In this document: positions 58,401-64,000 of the stretch, in pieces | How positions within the stretch are numbered: position 1 is the stretch's first letter | Layout of the letters: each line of letters starts with the position of its first letter | Assembly: GCF_900220975.1 (NCBI RefSeq) | Contig: NZ_OBQD01000015.1 | Location: forward strand, 62,001 to 126,000 | DNA: 64,000 bases | Reading direction: 5' to 3' | DNA from: Rhizobium subbaraonis | Lineage (GTDB): Bacteria > Pseudomonadota > Alphaproteobacteria > Rhizobiales > Rhizobiaceae | Program-made: the position numbers and the translations under genes | Notes under the pieces: generated by a model | Told to the model about the DNA's origin: nothing | Databases searched by the model: none | The model's input: only the letters and a program-made list of their open reading frames with translations

Positions 58401-59060
58401 GGTTTCGACGGCGAAAAGCAGGTTGAGGGCCGGTTCGTCGGAAATCCGGCCGAGGGCGGCAGGCAGGAGGCCCTTGCCGGTTGGCACCGGGCGCTTGATG
58501 AGCCCGTCGGTCTCGCGCCTGGCAGCCTCCACCATCCGTCGCCGCGCCTCCTCGCTGATCCCGAGGCGGCCGAAGCCGGGCGAGGCGGCGACGATGGCCC
58601 CGTCGTCGCCGAGAACCGCCATGTGCGTATCCGGATCGTCGAAACCGACCAGCAGCGAAGCGGCCCGCTGCGCGATCGTCTCGCCCGTTCTTGCCGAAGG
58701 CGTGCTGAAGAGGATGGCGTCCTGGCCCGGCTGGAGCGTGATGCGCTCGACATGGGTGTTTACCGGCAGGCCGCGATATCCGGTGCCAATGCGCAAAAGC
58801 ATGCTGCGCCCGATCCCGCTATGCGGCAGTTGCCGCGCGGCGGCTGCAAGCTGGCGGAATACCACGTCGCCGGTGGGCAGGGGCGCGTCGAGAAAATCGT
58901 AGATCGACATGTGGCCGAAGAGCGCGGCGCCGCGGCCGTTCGCCCAGAGAACACTCTGCATATCGAGCGAAAACAGCACCACCGCCTCGCCACGGGCGAA
59001 CGGAAGGCGCACCCGTTCGTGCACGGCGACGTCTATAAAGGGGTACTGATGAGCGGACAT
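55464..59060 (-). CDS. cbrA: PAS-rich sensor histidine kinase CbrA
   Basis: The 1198-residue kinase belongs to the DivJ/PleC/PdhS group. No membrane helix is seen. Starting at ATG 59060, PAS-like segments lie near residues 10-110, 150-200, 390-500 (RFVWKIDAEGVFSELSDEFA), 740-850 and 855-980 (SILETATDGVVVVDQEGEIR), separated by long acidic, Pro/Ala/Glu-rich linkers. The kinase core has FLARVSHEIRTPLNAIIGFS (phosphorylated His about 976), NILANAIRF, DTGVGMT and GTGLGLPLTKA. Position beside the phasin gene matches S. meliloti cbrA, which controls DivK/CtrA, motility and the cell envelope; I infer orthology. Confidence 0.85.
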   Translation of the reverse strand: MSAHQYPFIDVAVHERVRLPFARGEAVVLFSLDMQSVLWANGRGAALFGHMSIYDFLDAPLPTGDVVFRQLAAAARQLPHSGIGRSMLLRIGTGYRGLPVNTHVERITLQPGQDAILFSTPSARTGETIAQRAASLLVGFDDPDTHMAVLGDDGAIVAASPGFGRLGISEEARRRMVEAARRETDGLIKRPVPTGKGLLPAALGRISDEPALNLLFAVETILGHMDPEQETGGAAPADAASTREGASLSSDIVADGLAELPAAGEPMQAQEPAEAIETVPVEGREPPPAVEPVADVSTELPADDIPVDATGDAPESDIAPAPATTDADIPAQAAQPGGEDDARPALQSHTEPAAAKPERSIRPVRFVWKIDAEGVFSELSDEFAAVVGEHAADVIGVQFTEVARRFGFDTDGAIAEQLHRRDTWSGKTIQWPIEGTNLLVPVDLAALPTYSRSREFDGFRGFGIVRIADAVEDPNGLGLKIGAHDVPDVDDFGQADISTDDAPGDMPDDLADAAHGEISPPPSVLDELLEEEMEGEAPASSEETVALIADSPDHTEADDQFRGERPALRLVEPAARRQSDKVVQLDDRRGRSALTSGEQAAFREIARQLGETFGKRQPGDVPQQDQPAAPQAEAGQHPTIGSKAESAAANPPAAEAAARAQEPTQADGQSADGDEIPGLEVGEHADDAPPKSLSITAARTAMDYGLTASVVDALPLALLIHAGDRMIHANPEFLALTGFASLDELEQAGGLDILLDQPEEEDAAQPGSMLLHHADGVTATPVTARLQSIRWESGTALMLALSPAAPFEAEAPAVEATVAESANLSALRNEANELRSILETATDGVVVVDQEGEIRSINRSASALFNYDEEEVRGKPFAILFAHESQKAVIDYLAGLAGHGVASVLNDGREVIGREASGGFIPLFMTMGRLSSSSGYCAVIRDITQWKRTEEELRNAKRAAETANAHKSEFLARVSHEIRTPLNAIIGFSDMMAGERFGPIGHPRYVEYANDIGRSGRHVLDIVNDLLDISKIEAGEMELDFTAVGLNDTISEAVALVQPQANSQRVIIRTSLSTAVPPVVADLRSIKQIALNILANAIRFTPSGGQIVVSTSYEVNGSVVLRIRDTGVGMTRSELEQAMKPFRQVTTGARKRGDGTGLGLPLTKAMVDANRAQFAINSSPNEGTLVEVTFPSPRVLAV

Positions 59061-59191
59061 CGGCAGCCTGTCATGGGTTCCCGGCGGCCACCGCCGCACG
59101 CTTAACGCTTTATTAATAGCGGCGGGCACTGCACGGGTCCAGCTTCGCCGCTCTCGCCGTCCCGCTCTTTCAGCCGGAAGGGTTAACGTTG

Positions 59192-59221
59192 TGCGCCGCA
59201 CAATAATGTTGCAACGCACAA
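59192..59221 (+). promoter_or_regulatory. Two PhaR boxes upstream of the phasin gene
   Basis: TGCGCCGCACAA (59192-59203) and TGCAACGCACAA (59210-59221) both fit TGCRNYGCASMA, the PhaR consensus as I recall it. They are 18 bp apart, start to start. The first is part of a perfect palindrome TTGTGC-GCC-GCACAA (59189-59203). PhaR represses phasin genes until polyhydroxybutyrate granules titrate it away. Confidence 0.7.
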
Positions 59222-59292
59222 TAAGATCGTATATAAGCAACTCATTCCGCAATCAGGCCCTCGTTGCGAGGGCTGTATCAAGGACGATTGAA

Positions 59293-59742
59293 ATGGCAGT
59301 TAAGAAGACCGATGACGTATTCTCCTTTGCCGCATTCGACCCGGCCAAGGTATCCGACAGCTTCCGCGAGTTTGCCGAGAAGGGCGCCGTTCAGAGCAAG
59401 GAAGCCTATTCCAAGCTGAAGACCGCCACCGAAGACGCGACGAAGGTCGTCGAGGCAACCCTCGAAAACGCTCAGGCCGGCACCGTCGAACTCGGCCTTG
59501 CCGCCATCGACGCGCTGCGCACCAATGCCGAGAGCTCGCTTTCGCATATGGAAGCGCTGCTTGGCGTGAAGTCCGTCTCCGAACTGTTCGAGCTGCAGAC
59601 TGCCTTCCTGCGCAAGCAGGCCGAAGTCGTCGTCGAACAGGCAAAGACCATGCAGGAAGCAACCCGCAAGGTTGCCGAGAAGGTTGCCGAGCCCGGCAAG
59701 TCGGCAGCCGAAAAGGCGCTGAAGACCTTCAAGGCCGCCTGA
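59293..59742 (+). CDS. phaP: Phasin (polyhydroxybutyrate granule protein)
   Basis: Phasins coat polyhydroxybutyrate granules. The 149-residue, Ala/Lys/Glu-rich, all-helical protein fits the phasin 2 family: VSDSFREFAEKGAVQSKEAY, VEATLENAQAGTVELGLAAI, LRTNAESSLSHMEALLGVKS and FELQTAFLRKQAEVVVEQAK. The ATG at 59293 begins AVKKTDDVFSF; an upstream frame runs through the promoter and PhaR boxes, so it is rejected. Expression is probably high: strong terminator, dedicated promoter. Confidence 0.93.
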   Translation: MAVKKTDDVFSFAAFDPAKVSDSFREFAEKGAVQSKEAYSKLKTATEDATKVVEATLENAQAGTVELGLAAIDALRTNAESSLSHMEALLGVKSVSELFELQTAFLRKQAEVVVEQAKTMQEATRKVAEKVAEPGKSAAEKALKTFKAA

Positions 59743-59811
59743 GCATATTCATCAGGACGGCGTCTGCCTCGCGCTCGCTTGAAGCGCCGAGCCGGACGCT
59801 AGGGGCAGAAA

Positions 59812-59840
59812 AGGGCTGGACGCCATGTCCGGCCCTTTTT
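59812..59840 (+). terminator. Terminator of the phasin gene
   Basis: AGGGCTGGAC (59812-59821), loop GCCAT, GTCCGGCCCT (59827-59836) with one G-U pair, then TTTT. Rho-independent, 70 bp after the stop. Confidence 0.85.
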
Positions 59841-59899
59841 AATATGGATCGGTCAACTAGGGGCTTGCAATCTCGTCTGCCTGCCCGTATGTGAACGCC

Positions 59900-59917
59900 A
59901 AAGCGCCAAGGCGCTTT
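59900..59917. other. Hairpin immediately upstream of tRNA-His
   Basis: Perfect 8-bp arms AAAGCGCC (59900-59907) and GGCGCTTT (59910-59917) with an AA loop lie 2 bp before the tRNA. It may affect 5' processing of the precursor or bind a regulator. Confidence 0.5.
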
Positions 59918-59919
59918 GA

Positions 59920-59996
59920 GTGCGGTTGTAGCTCAGTTGGTTAGAGCGCAGGTTTGTGGCACCTGAGGTCGGAGGTTCGAGACCCCCCAACCGTAC
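59920..59996 (+). tRNA. tRNA-His (GTG anticodon)
   Basis: The cloverleaf is complete. The acceptor stem pairs GTGCGGTT with AACCGTAC, including G-1 at 59920 opposite C73 at 59996, the histidine identity pair. The D arm GCTCAGTTGGTTAGAGC, anticodon arm CAGGT-TTGTGGC-ACCTG with anticodon GTG, and T arm with GGTTCGAGACC are all present. The encoded 3' end reads C-CA, so the terminal CCA is not fully encoded. Confidence 0.96.
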
Positions 59997-60503
59997 CATT
60001 TCTCCACTTGTCCGACCCGGACCCACAGGTAACGGTTTGTCCCTGAGACATGCCTCGTGACGAACGAGGCTATCGATATCTTCCCAAACTCCTGTTGTGT
60101 AGCACTTCTGAAAATCCAATGGATTTTCGCGACGTCATCATCGCATGGCTGATCTTGCTGTTCATCTTGTACCCGATGACACGGCATCCGTTGTTTTCCC
60201 GGACAGGAGCCGCCCCCTTGAGCACGAGCGTGTGCCAGCCTTGCTGACGGCCGCTGACCTGATACGGCGCAGGCGCACAAGAGGCATCGTTCGAAGAAAC
60301 CGATGCAGCCTGGGCAGCGCGCGCGGAGCCCGTTCGCGAGTCACGGTCGCGACCGCAGGAGATCATCCAGGTTTTCCCGCAGCATTGATGAGGCTCATTC
60401 ATAAGTACATGCGATCTCCACTGGCTAATCGCACCGCAGGACAGGTGCTATGGTGGACGCGAATGGCGCAAAGTCGCCGGCATCGGTCAGGAAGGAACAC
60501 CCC
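59997..60503. other. Gap after tRNA-His without a firm gene
   Basis: About 500 bp hold no convincing gene. A 42-codon frame from ATG 60119 to 60247 would encode a membrane helix (DVIIAWLILLFILYPM), but it has no clear ribosome-binding site, and its start lies in the loop and 3' arm of a perfect 8-bp hairpin (GAAAATCC 60110-60117 with GGATTTTC 60121-60128). The - strand has a weakly coding-like stretch between 60150 and 60290. The cupin promoter presumably lies near the right end. Confidence 0.45.
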
Positions 60504-60902
60504 ATGGAAATTCGCCGCGCAGGAACTCAGGCTTCGACCAAGGGGCCATCGGACTGGTTCACCGGAAGCGTCCGCATCGATCCGCTCTTTCCCGCCAGCT
60601 CGCCTGCGCGGGCGGCAGGCAATGCGGTGACGTTCGAGCCCGGCGCGCGCACCGCCTGGCACACGCATCCGCTCGGGCAGGTGCTGCTCGTTACGGCCGG
60701 TTGCGGCCGCGTGCAGCGCGAGGGCGGCCCGGTCGAGGAGATCCGGCCCGGCGACGTTGTCTGGTTCGAGCCCGGTGAAAAACACTGGCATGGTGCTGGT
60801 CCGGCGACGGCGATGACCCATATCGCCATCCAGGAGGCCCTCGACGGCAAGGCGGTCGAGTGGATGGAGAAGGTCACGGACGCGCAATATGGCGCCGTCT
60901 GA
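60504..60902 (+). CDS. Cupin-domain protein
   Basis: The 132-residue protein is a single cupin barrel. Motif 1 is [20 protein letters not shown] (His-rich metal site) and motif 2 [20 protein letters not shown]. The family includes (R)-mandelonitrile lyases and carboxymuconolactone-related proteins; the substrate cannot be told. The ATG at 60504 follows AGGAAGGAAC; the in-frame ATG at 60450 is less likely. The genes downstream (aldo/keto reductase relic, alcohol dehydrogenase) suggest a small redox cluster. Confidence 0.85.
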   Translation: MEIRRAGTQASTKGPSDWFTGSVRIDPLFPASSPARAAGNAVTFEPGARTAWHTHPLGQVLLVTAGCGRVQREGGPVEEIRPGDVVWFEPGEKHWHGAGPATAMTHIAIQEALDGKAVEWMEKVTDAQYGAV

Positions 60903-60947
60903 TCCGTCCCGCGAAGACTTGGCTCGCGAAACGAAAGAGAAAGCGTC

Positions 60948-61225
60948 ATGAAGAAGCGTGTTCCTGGCCGGACGGCCGAGAGGTTTCGGAATCGGCTTCG
61001 GCTGCAGGGGGGCTGAACCACGGCTATGCTGCCGGCCCTGGGCGTTCCGATGCGGTCAATCTTATCCTCGGGACGACCACGCTTCACCGCCCCGGTGAGA
61101 ATCTGGGAGCAGCGAGCGTGGAATTGTCGGGCAGCGAACACGCCGCGATGATTGAAGCACTGCATAATTTGGCGATCCGGGGCGCGCGCAATCCCGCAAA
61201 TCTCCAAACACGGGTCGGCCGATAG
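60948..61225 (+). pseudogene. Aldo/keto reductase relic with internal deletion
   Basis: From ATG 60948 the start MKKRVPGRT matches the typical MKKRVLGRTG of aldo/keto reductases. In the next frame ATCGGCTTCGGCTGC reads IGFGC, the family's IGxGC motif, then a further frame gives GLNHGY at about 61009-61027. This joins directly to a family C-terminus (LILGTTTLHRPGENLGAASV, ELSGSEHAAMIEALHNLAIR) ending at 61225. Roughly 240 internal codons are missing and at least two frameshifts are visible, one at a run of six G. No functional protein is expected. Confidence 0.75.
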
Positions 61226-61273
61226 GCCTCCATTTCATTATCATCAGTTCGTACAGAAAGAAGGAATTGCCGC

Positions 61274-62323
61274 ATGAAAACCTATGGTTTTGCCGCGATC
61301 GATGCCAGGGAGCCGCTCGTCCCGTTCACGTTCGAGCGTCGCGCTCCGCGCGCAAACGACGTCGTCATGGAGATCCTCTATTCCGGGGTCTGCCATTCGG
61401 ATCTGCACATGGCACGCAACGACTGGCACTGGACGGTCTATCCGCTGGTGCCCGGCCATGAGATCGTCGGGCGCGTCATCGAGATCGGCAGCGAGGTCAC
61501 CCGCTACAAGGTGGGTGATCACGTCGCGGTGGGCTGCATGGTCGACAGTTGCCTCGAATGCGACCAGTGCGGGCGCGGGGAGGAGCAGCTTTGCCGAAAG
61601 GGCAACACGGGCACCTACAATGCGCCCGACCGCATCACCGGCGATATCACGCGCGGCGGCTACTCCAAGCACCTCGTCGTTCGCGAGGAGTTCGCCTGCC
61701 GCATTCCGGACGGACTCGACCTGTCCCGCGCCGCACCGTTGCTGTGCGCCGGCATCACCACCTATTCGCCGCTCAGGACGTGGAACGTCGGTCCCGGCAG
61801 CCGTGTCGGGGTCATCGGGCTTGGCGGTCTCGGACACATGGCGGTCAAGCTTGCCGCGGCGATGGGCGCGGAGGTGACCGTGCTCAGCCGTTCGAGCGGC
61901 AAGGCGGAGGATGCGCTTGCGCTCGGCGCCGACAAGCTGCTGATCTCGACCGATGCAGAGGCGATGGAGGCGGCACAGTCCAGCTTCGACCTGATCGTCG
62001 ATACCGTCCCCGTCAAGCACGATCTCGATCCTTACCTGCCGTTGCTGGATGTCGACGGTACGCTGGTCATCGTCGGTCAGGTCGGACCGATGAGCGCATT
62101 CAACAGCGTTCCCATGCTGCTGGGTCGCCGTCGCGTCGCCGGCTCGCCGATCGGCGGCATCCGCCAGACGCAGGAGCTTCTAGACTTCTGCGCCCGCAAG
62201 AACGTGCTTCCGGATGTCGAAATGATCCGCATGGATCAGATCAACCAGGCCTTCGACCGGATGGAGCGCTCGGACGTGCGCTATCGCTTCGTCATCGACA
62301 TGGCGTCGCTTCAGGCCGCGTAA
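61274..62323 (+). CDS. Zinc-dependent alcohol dehydrogenase (CAD-type)
   Basis: The 349-residue protein is a medium-chain zinc dehydrogenase of the cinnamyl-alcohol type, acting on alcohol/aldehyde pairs with NAD(P). Catalytic zinc ligands are in GVCHSDLHMARN (Cys about 40) and PGHEIVGRV (His about 62); structural zinc Cys residues are in CLECDQCGRGEEQLC (about 94-108). The nucleotide-binding GVIGLGGLGHMAVKLAAAMG follows at about 180. C-terminal VRYRFVIDMASL is characteristic of the group. The substrate is unknown. AAGAAGG precedes the ATG. Confidence 0.93.
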   Translation: MKTYGFAAIDAREPLVPFTFERRAPRANDVVMEILYSGVCHSDLHMARNDWHWTVYPLVPGHEIVGRVIEIGSEVTRYKVGDHVAVGCMVDSCLECDQCGRGEEQLCRKGNTGTYNAPDRITGDITRGGYSKHLVVREEFACRIPDGLDLSRAAPLLCAGITTYSPLRTWNVGPGSRVGVIGLGGLGHMAVKLAAAMGAEVTVLSRSSGKAEDALALGADKLLISTDAEAMEAAQSSFDLIVDTVPVKHDLDPYLPLLDVDGTLVIVGQVGPMSAFNSVPMLLGRRRVAGSPIGGIRQTQELLDFCARKNVLPDVEMIRMDQINQAFDRMERSDVRYRFVIDMASLQAA

Positions 62324-62442
62324 TGAGACCTCGGCAGGGCCAGTGAGGCCTTGGTTTCAGCAGGCATGACCGGGTCCTCGGAGTGGCCCGGTAATGCCGT
62401 CCCCGTGCCGGGGCGATCGCGGCTGGACCATACGCTGCCGCG

Positions 62443-63324
62443 TCAGACGAAGATCCCCTGTTCCTGATCCACCAGTTCCTGCACGAAGCCTGTCACCGTA
62501 CGCACCCGCGCAAGGTCCCTGGCACTTTCGTGATAGGTGGTCCAGTAAGCCCGCCGGATCGTCGCGTCCGGGAGGATGCGGACAAGTTCCGGGTCCTGCC
62601 GGGCGATATAGTTGTGAAGGATGCCGATGCCGGCGCCGGAGCGCACGGCTTCCGTCTGTCCCGTGGCGCTCGATATCTCGAACGAGGCGTTCCAGTTGCG
62701 TAGGATCTCGCCGGTGAAGTCGAGCGAGGCGGTGAAGATCAGGTCCTCCACATAGCCGATGCGCCGATGCGTTTTCAGCGCCTCGATGTCGCCGGGTTCG
62801 CCGTTGCCGGCAAGATAGCCGCGACTTGCATAGAGTCCGAGCGTATAGTCGGTCAGCTTGGAGGAAACGAGCCGCCCCTGGTCGGGCCGTTCGAGCGTGA
62901 TGGCGATGTCGGCCTCGCGCTGCGAAAGGGAGAAGGAGCGCGGCACCGGCACGAGCTGGATTTTCAGCTCCGGGTGGCGCGCCGTCAGTCGGCCGAGCCG
63001 CGGCGCCAGGAACGACACGCCGAAGCCATCCGGCGCGCCGATGCGCACGGTGCCCGCGACGGCGGCATCGATGCGGCCGATACTGGCCTGGGCTGTGAGC
63101 ATTTCCGTCTCCATCCGCTCGGCGGCGTGGAGGAACACTTCGCCCTCCGCCGTGAGCTCGCAGCCATTCGTCCGCCGGACCAGAAGCCGCGTCTTCATCT
63201 CCTTCTCCAGCGCGCTGACGCGGCGGCTGAGCGTCGCGTGGTTGACGCCGAGCCGGCGGGAGGCGGCCAGAAGTTGTCCGGTGCGGGCAACCGCGAGAAA
63301 CATGCGAACGTCGTCCCAGTTCAT
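62443..63324 (-). CDS. LysR-family transcriptional regulator
   Basis: The 293-residue protein has an N-terminal LysR helix-turn-helix (MFLAVARTGQLLAASRRLGV, NHATLSRRVSALEKEMKTRL, about residues 8-50), then an effector-binding domain (GTVRIGAPDGFGVSFLAPRL; ADIAITLERPDQGRLVSSKL). It is divergent from mmsA with 120 bp between, so it probably controls that gene, as LysR proteins usually regulate the divergent neighbour. The ligand is unknown. Confidence 0.92.
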   Translation of the reverse strand: MNWDDVRMFLAVARTGQLLAASRRLGVNHATLSRRVSALEKEMKTRLLVRRTNGCELTAEGEVFLHAAERMETEMLTAQASIGRIDAAVAGTVRIGAPDGFGVSFLAPRLGRLTARHPELKIQLVPVPRSFSLSQREADIAITLERPDQGRLVSSKLTDYTLGLYASRGYLAGNGEPGDIEALKTHRRIGYVEDLIFTASLDFTGEILRNWNASFEISSATGQTEAVRSGAGIGILHNYIARQDPELVRILPDATIRRAYWTTYHESARDLARVRTVTGFVQELVDQEQGIFV

Positions 63325-63444
63325 GATTTCGCCTTCGACCCCGGTTGGGGCTATAATTTATGCACAACGGTTGCTTACATCAGGCGATTGAGTTGAGCAA
63401 TTTGTAGTGCGATCATGCCTTTATAAACAGTTGGAGGAAGTCCC
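63325..63444. promoter_or_regulatory. Divergent LysR-mmsA control region
   Basis: This 120-bp spacer has a lower GC content than its flanks and contains CTATAATTT near 63350, a good -10 for mmsA. An operator of the T-N11-A kind is expected, but I cannot choose one. Confidence 0.45.
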
Positions 63445-64000
63445 ATGCGTGAGATCGGACATTTCATCGGCGGCAAGCACGTTGCCGGCAAGAGCGGCCG
63501 CACGGCCGACGTATTCAACCCCGCCACCGGCGAAGTGCAGGCAAAGGTCGCACTGGCAGGCGATGCCGAGCTCGCCGCCGCCGTCGAAGTGGCCAAGGCC
63601 GCCCAGCCCGCCTGGGCTGCGGCCAATCCGCAGCGCCGCGCCCGCGTGTTCATGAAGTTCGTCCAGCTCTTGAACGAAAACATGAACGACCTTGCCGAGA
63701 TTCTTTCGAAGGAGCACGGCAAGACCATCGAGGACGCCAAGGGCGACATCCTGCGCGGCCTCGAGGTCTGCGAATTCGTCATCGGCATCCCGCATCTTGC
63801 CAAGGGCGAGTTCACCGAAGGCGCCGGTCCGAACATCGACATGTACTCTATGCGCCAGCCCGTGGGCATCGGTGCCGGCATCACGCCGTTCAACTTCCCG
63901 GCGATGATCCCGATGTGGATGTTCGCGCCCGCGATCGCCTGCGGCAACGCCTTTATCCTCAAGCCTTCCGAACGTGACCCCTCAGTGCCGATCCGCCTTG
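63445..64000 (+). CDS. mmsA: Methylmalonate-semialdehyde dehydrogenase MmsA (5' part)
   Basis: MmsA oxidises malonate or methylmalonate semialdehyde to acetyl- or propionyl-CoA in valine and myo-inositol breakdown; it is also called iolA. The 185 residues present begin MREIGHFIGGKHVAGKSGRT and contain VFNPATGEVQAKVALAGDAE, LSKEHGKTIEDAKGDILRGL, VCEFVIGIPHLAKGEF and the aldehyde-dehydrogenase segment PVGIGAGITPFNFPAMIPMW with ILKPSERDPSVP. The CoA-acylating group is indicated by these. The ATG follows TTGGAGGAAG. The catalytic Cys and the rest lie beyond the window. Confidence 0.94.
   Translation, partial: MREIGHFIGGKHVAGKSGRTADVFNPATGEVQAKVALAGDAELAAAVEVAKAAQPAWAAANPQRRARVFMKFVQLLNENMNDLAEILSKEHGKTIEDAKGDILRGLEVCEFVIGIPHLAKGEFTEGAGPNIDMYSMRQPVGIGAGITPFNFPAMIPMWMFAPAIACGNAFILKPSERDPSVPIRL

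Noticed and set aside
60050-60247. 65-codon version of the small membrane frame after tRNA-His
   Set aside because: The first 23 codons show no coding character and no ribosome-binding site; even the shorter form is doubtful.

Overview
The window is high-GC alphaproteobacterial chromosome, almost certainly Rhizobiaceae of the Sinorhizobium/Ensifer type. Three blocks of gene order, recalled from Sinorhizobium meliloti, support this: motB-motC-motD(fliK)-transglycosylase-rem-flgE-flgK-flgL-flaF-flbT-flgD-fliQ-flhA-fliR; aglR/aglEFGAK followed by edd-pgl-zwf; and aceA, a polyamine transporter, acsA2, cbrA and a phasin close together. No prophage, insertion sequence or CRISPR array was seen. The window is mostly ordinary core genome; the interest lies in control sites, intergenic structures, one gene relic and a few atypical proteins.

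Region 1 (1-16.1 kb, + strand) is the distal part of the flagellar cluster: stator and motility proteins (MotB, MotC), hook-length control (MotD/FliK), a lytic transglycosylase, the orphan OmpR-type regulator Rem, hook and hook-junction proteins, the flagellin regulators FlaF and FlbT, hook cap FlgD, the export gate FliQ/FlhA/FliR, and small late proteins (FliJ-like, FlgJ-like rod-binding, FlgN-like and a one-membrane-segment protein). A terminator closes it.

Region 2 (16.1-31 kb) holds a WecG/TagA glycosyltransferase, folD, the alpha-glucoside uptake and hydrolysis operon aglEFGAK with its divergent LacI repressor aglR, a PilZ-like protein, and the Entner-Doudoroff/pentose-phosphate genes zwf-pgl-edd. 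Sugar uptake, hydrolysis to glucose and its catabolism are therefore encoded side by side.

Region 3 (31-49.2 kb) holds a putrescine-catabolism pair (PuuB-like oxidase, PuuA-like glutamine-synthetase homologue), a HI0933-family flavoprotein, two chemoreceptors with a shared signalling module but different sensor halves, a LuxR-type regulator, isocitrate lyase (aceA) divergent from a RamB/ScfR-like regulator, and the polyamine ABC transporter potFGHI.

Region 4 (49.2-64 kb) holds an AsmA-family protein, acetoacetyl-CoA synthetase (acsA2), an iron(III) ABC permease, the PAS-rich histidine kinase cbrA, a phasin gene, tRNA-His, a cupin, a relic of an aldo/keto reductase gene, a zinc alcohol dehydrogenase, a LysR regulator and the start of mmsA, which runs off the window. 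Matching PhaR-type boxes before the phasin gene and acsA2 suggest a shared polyhydroxybutyrate regulon.
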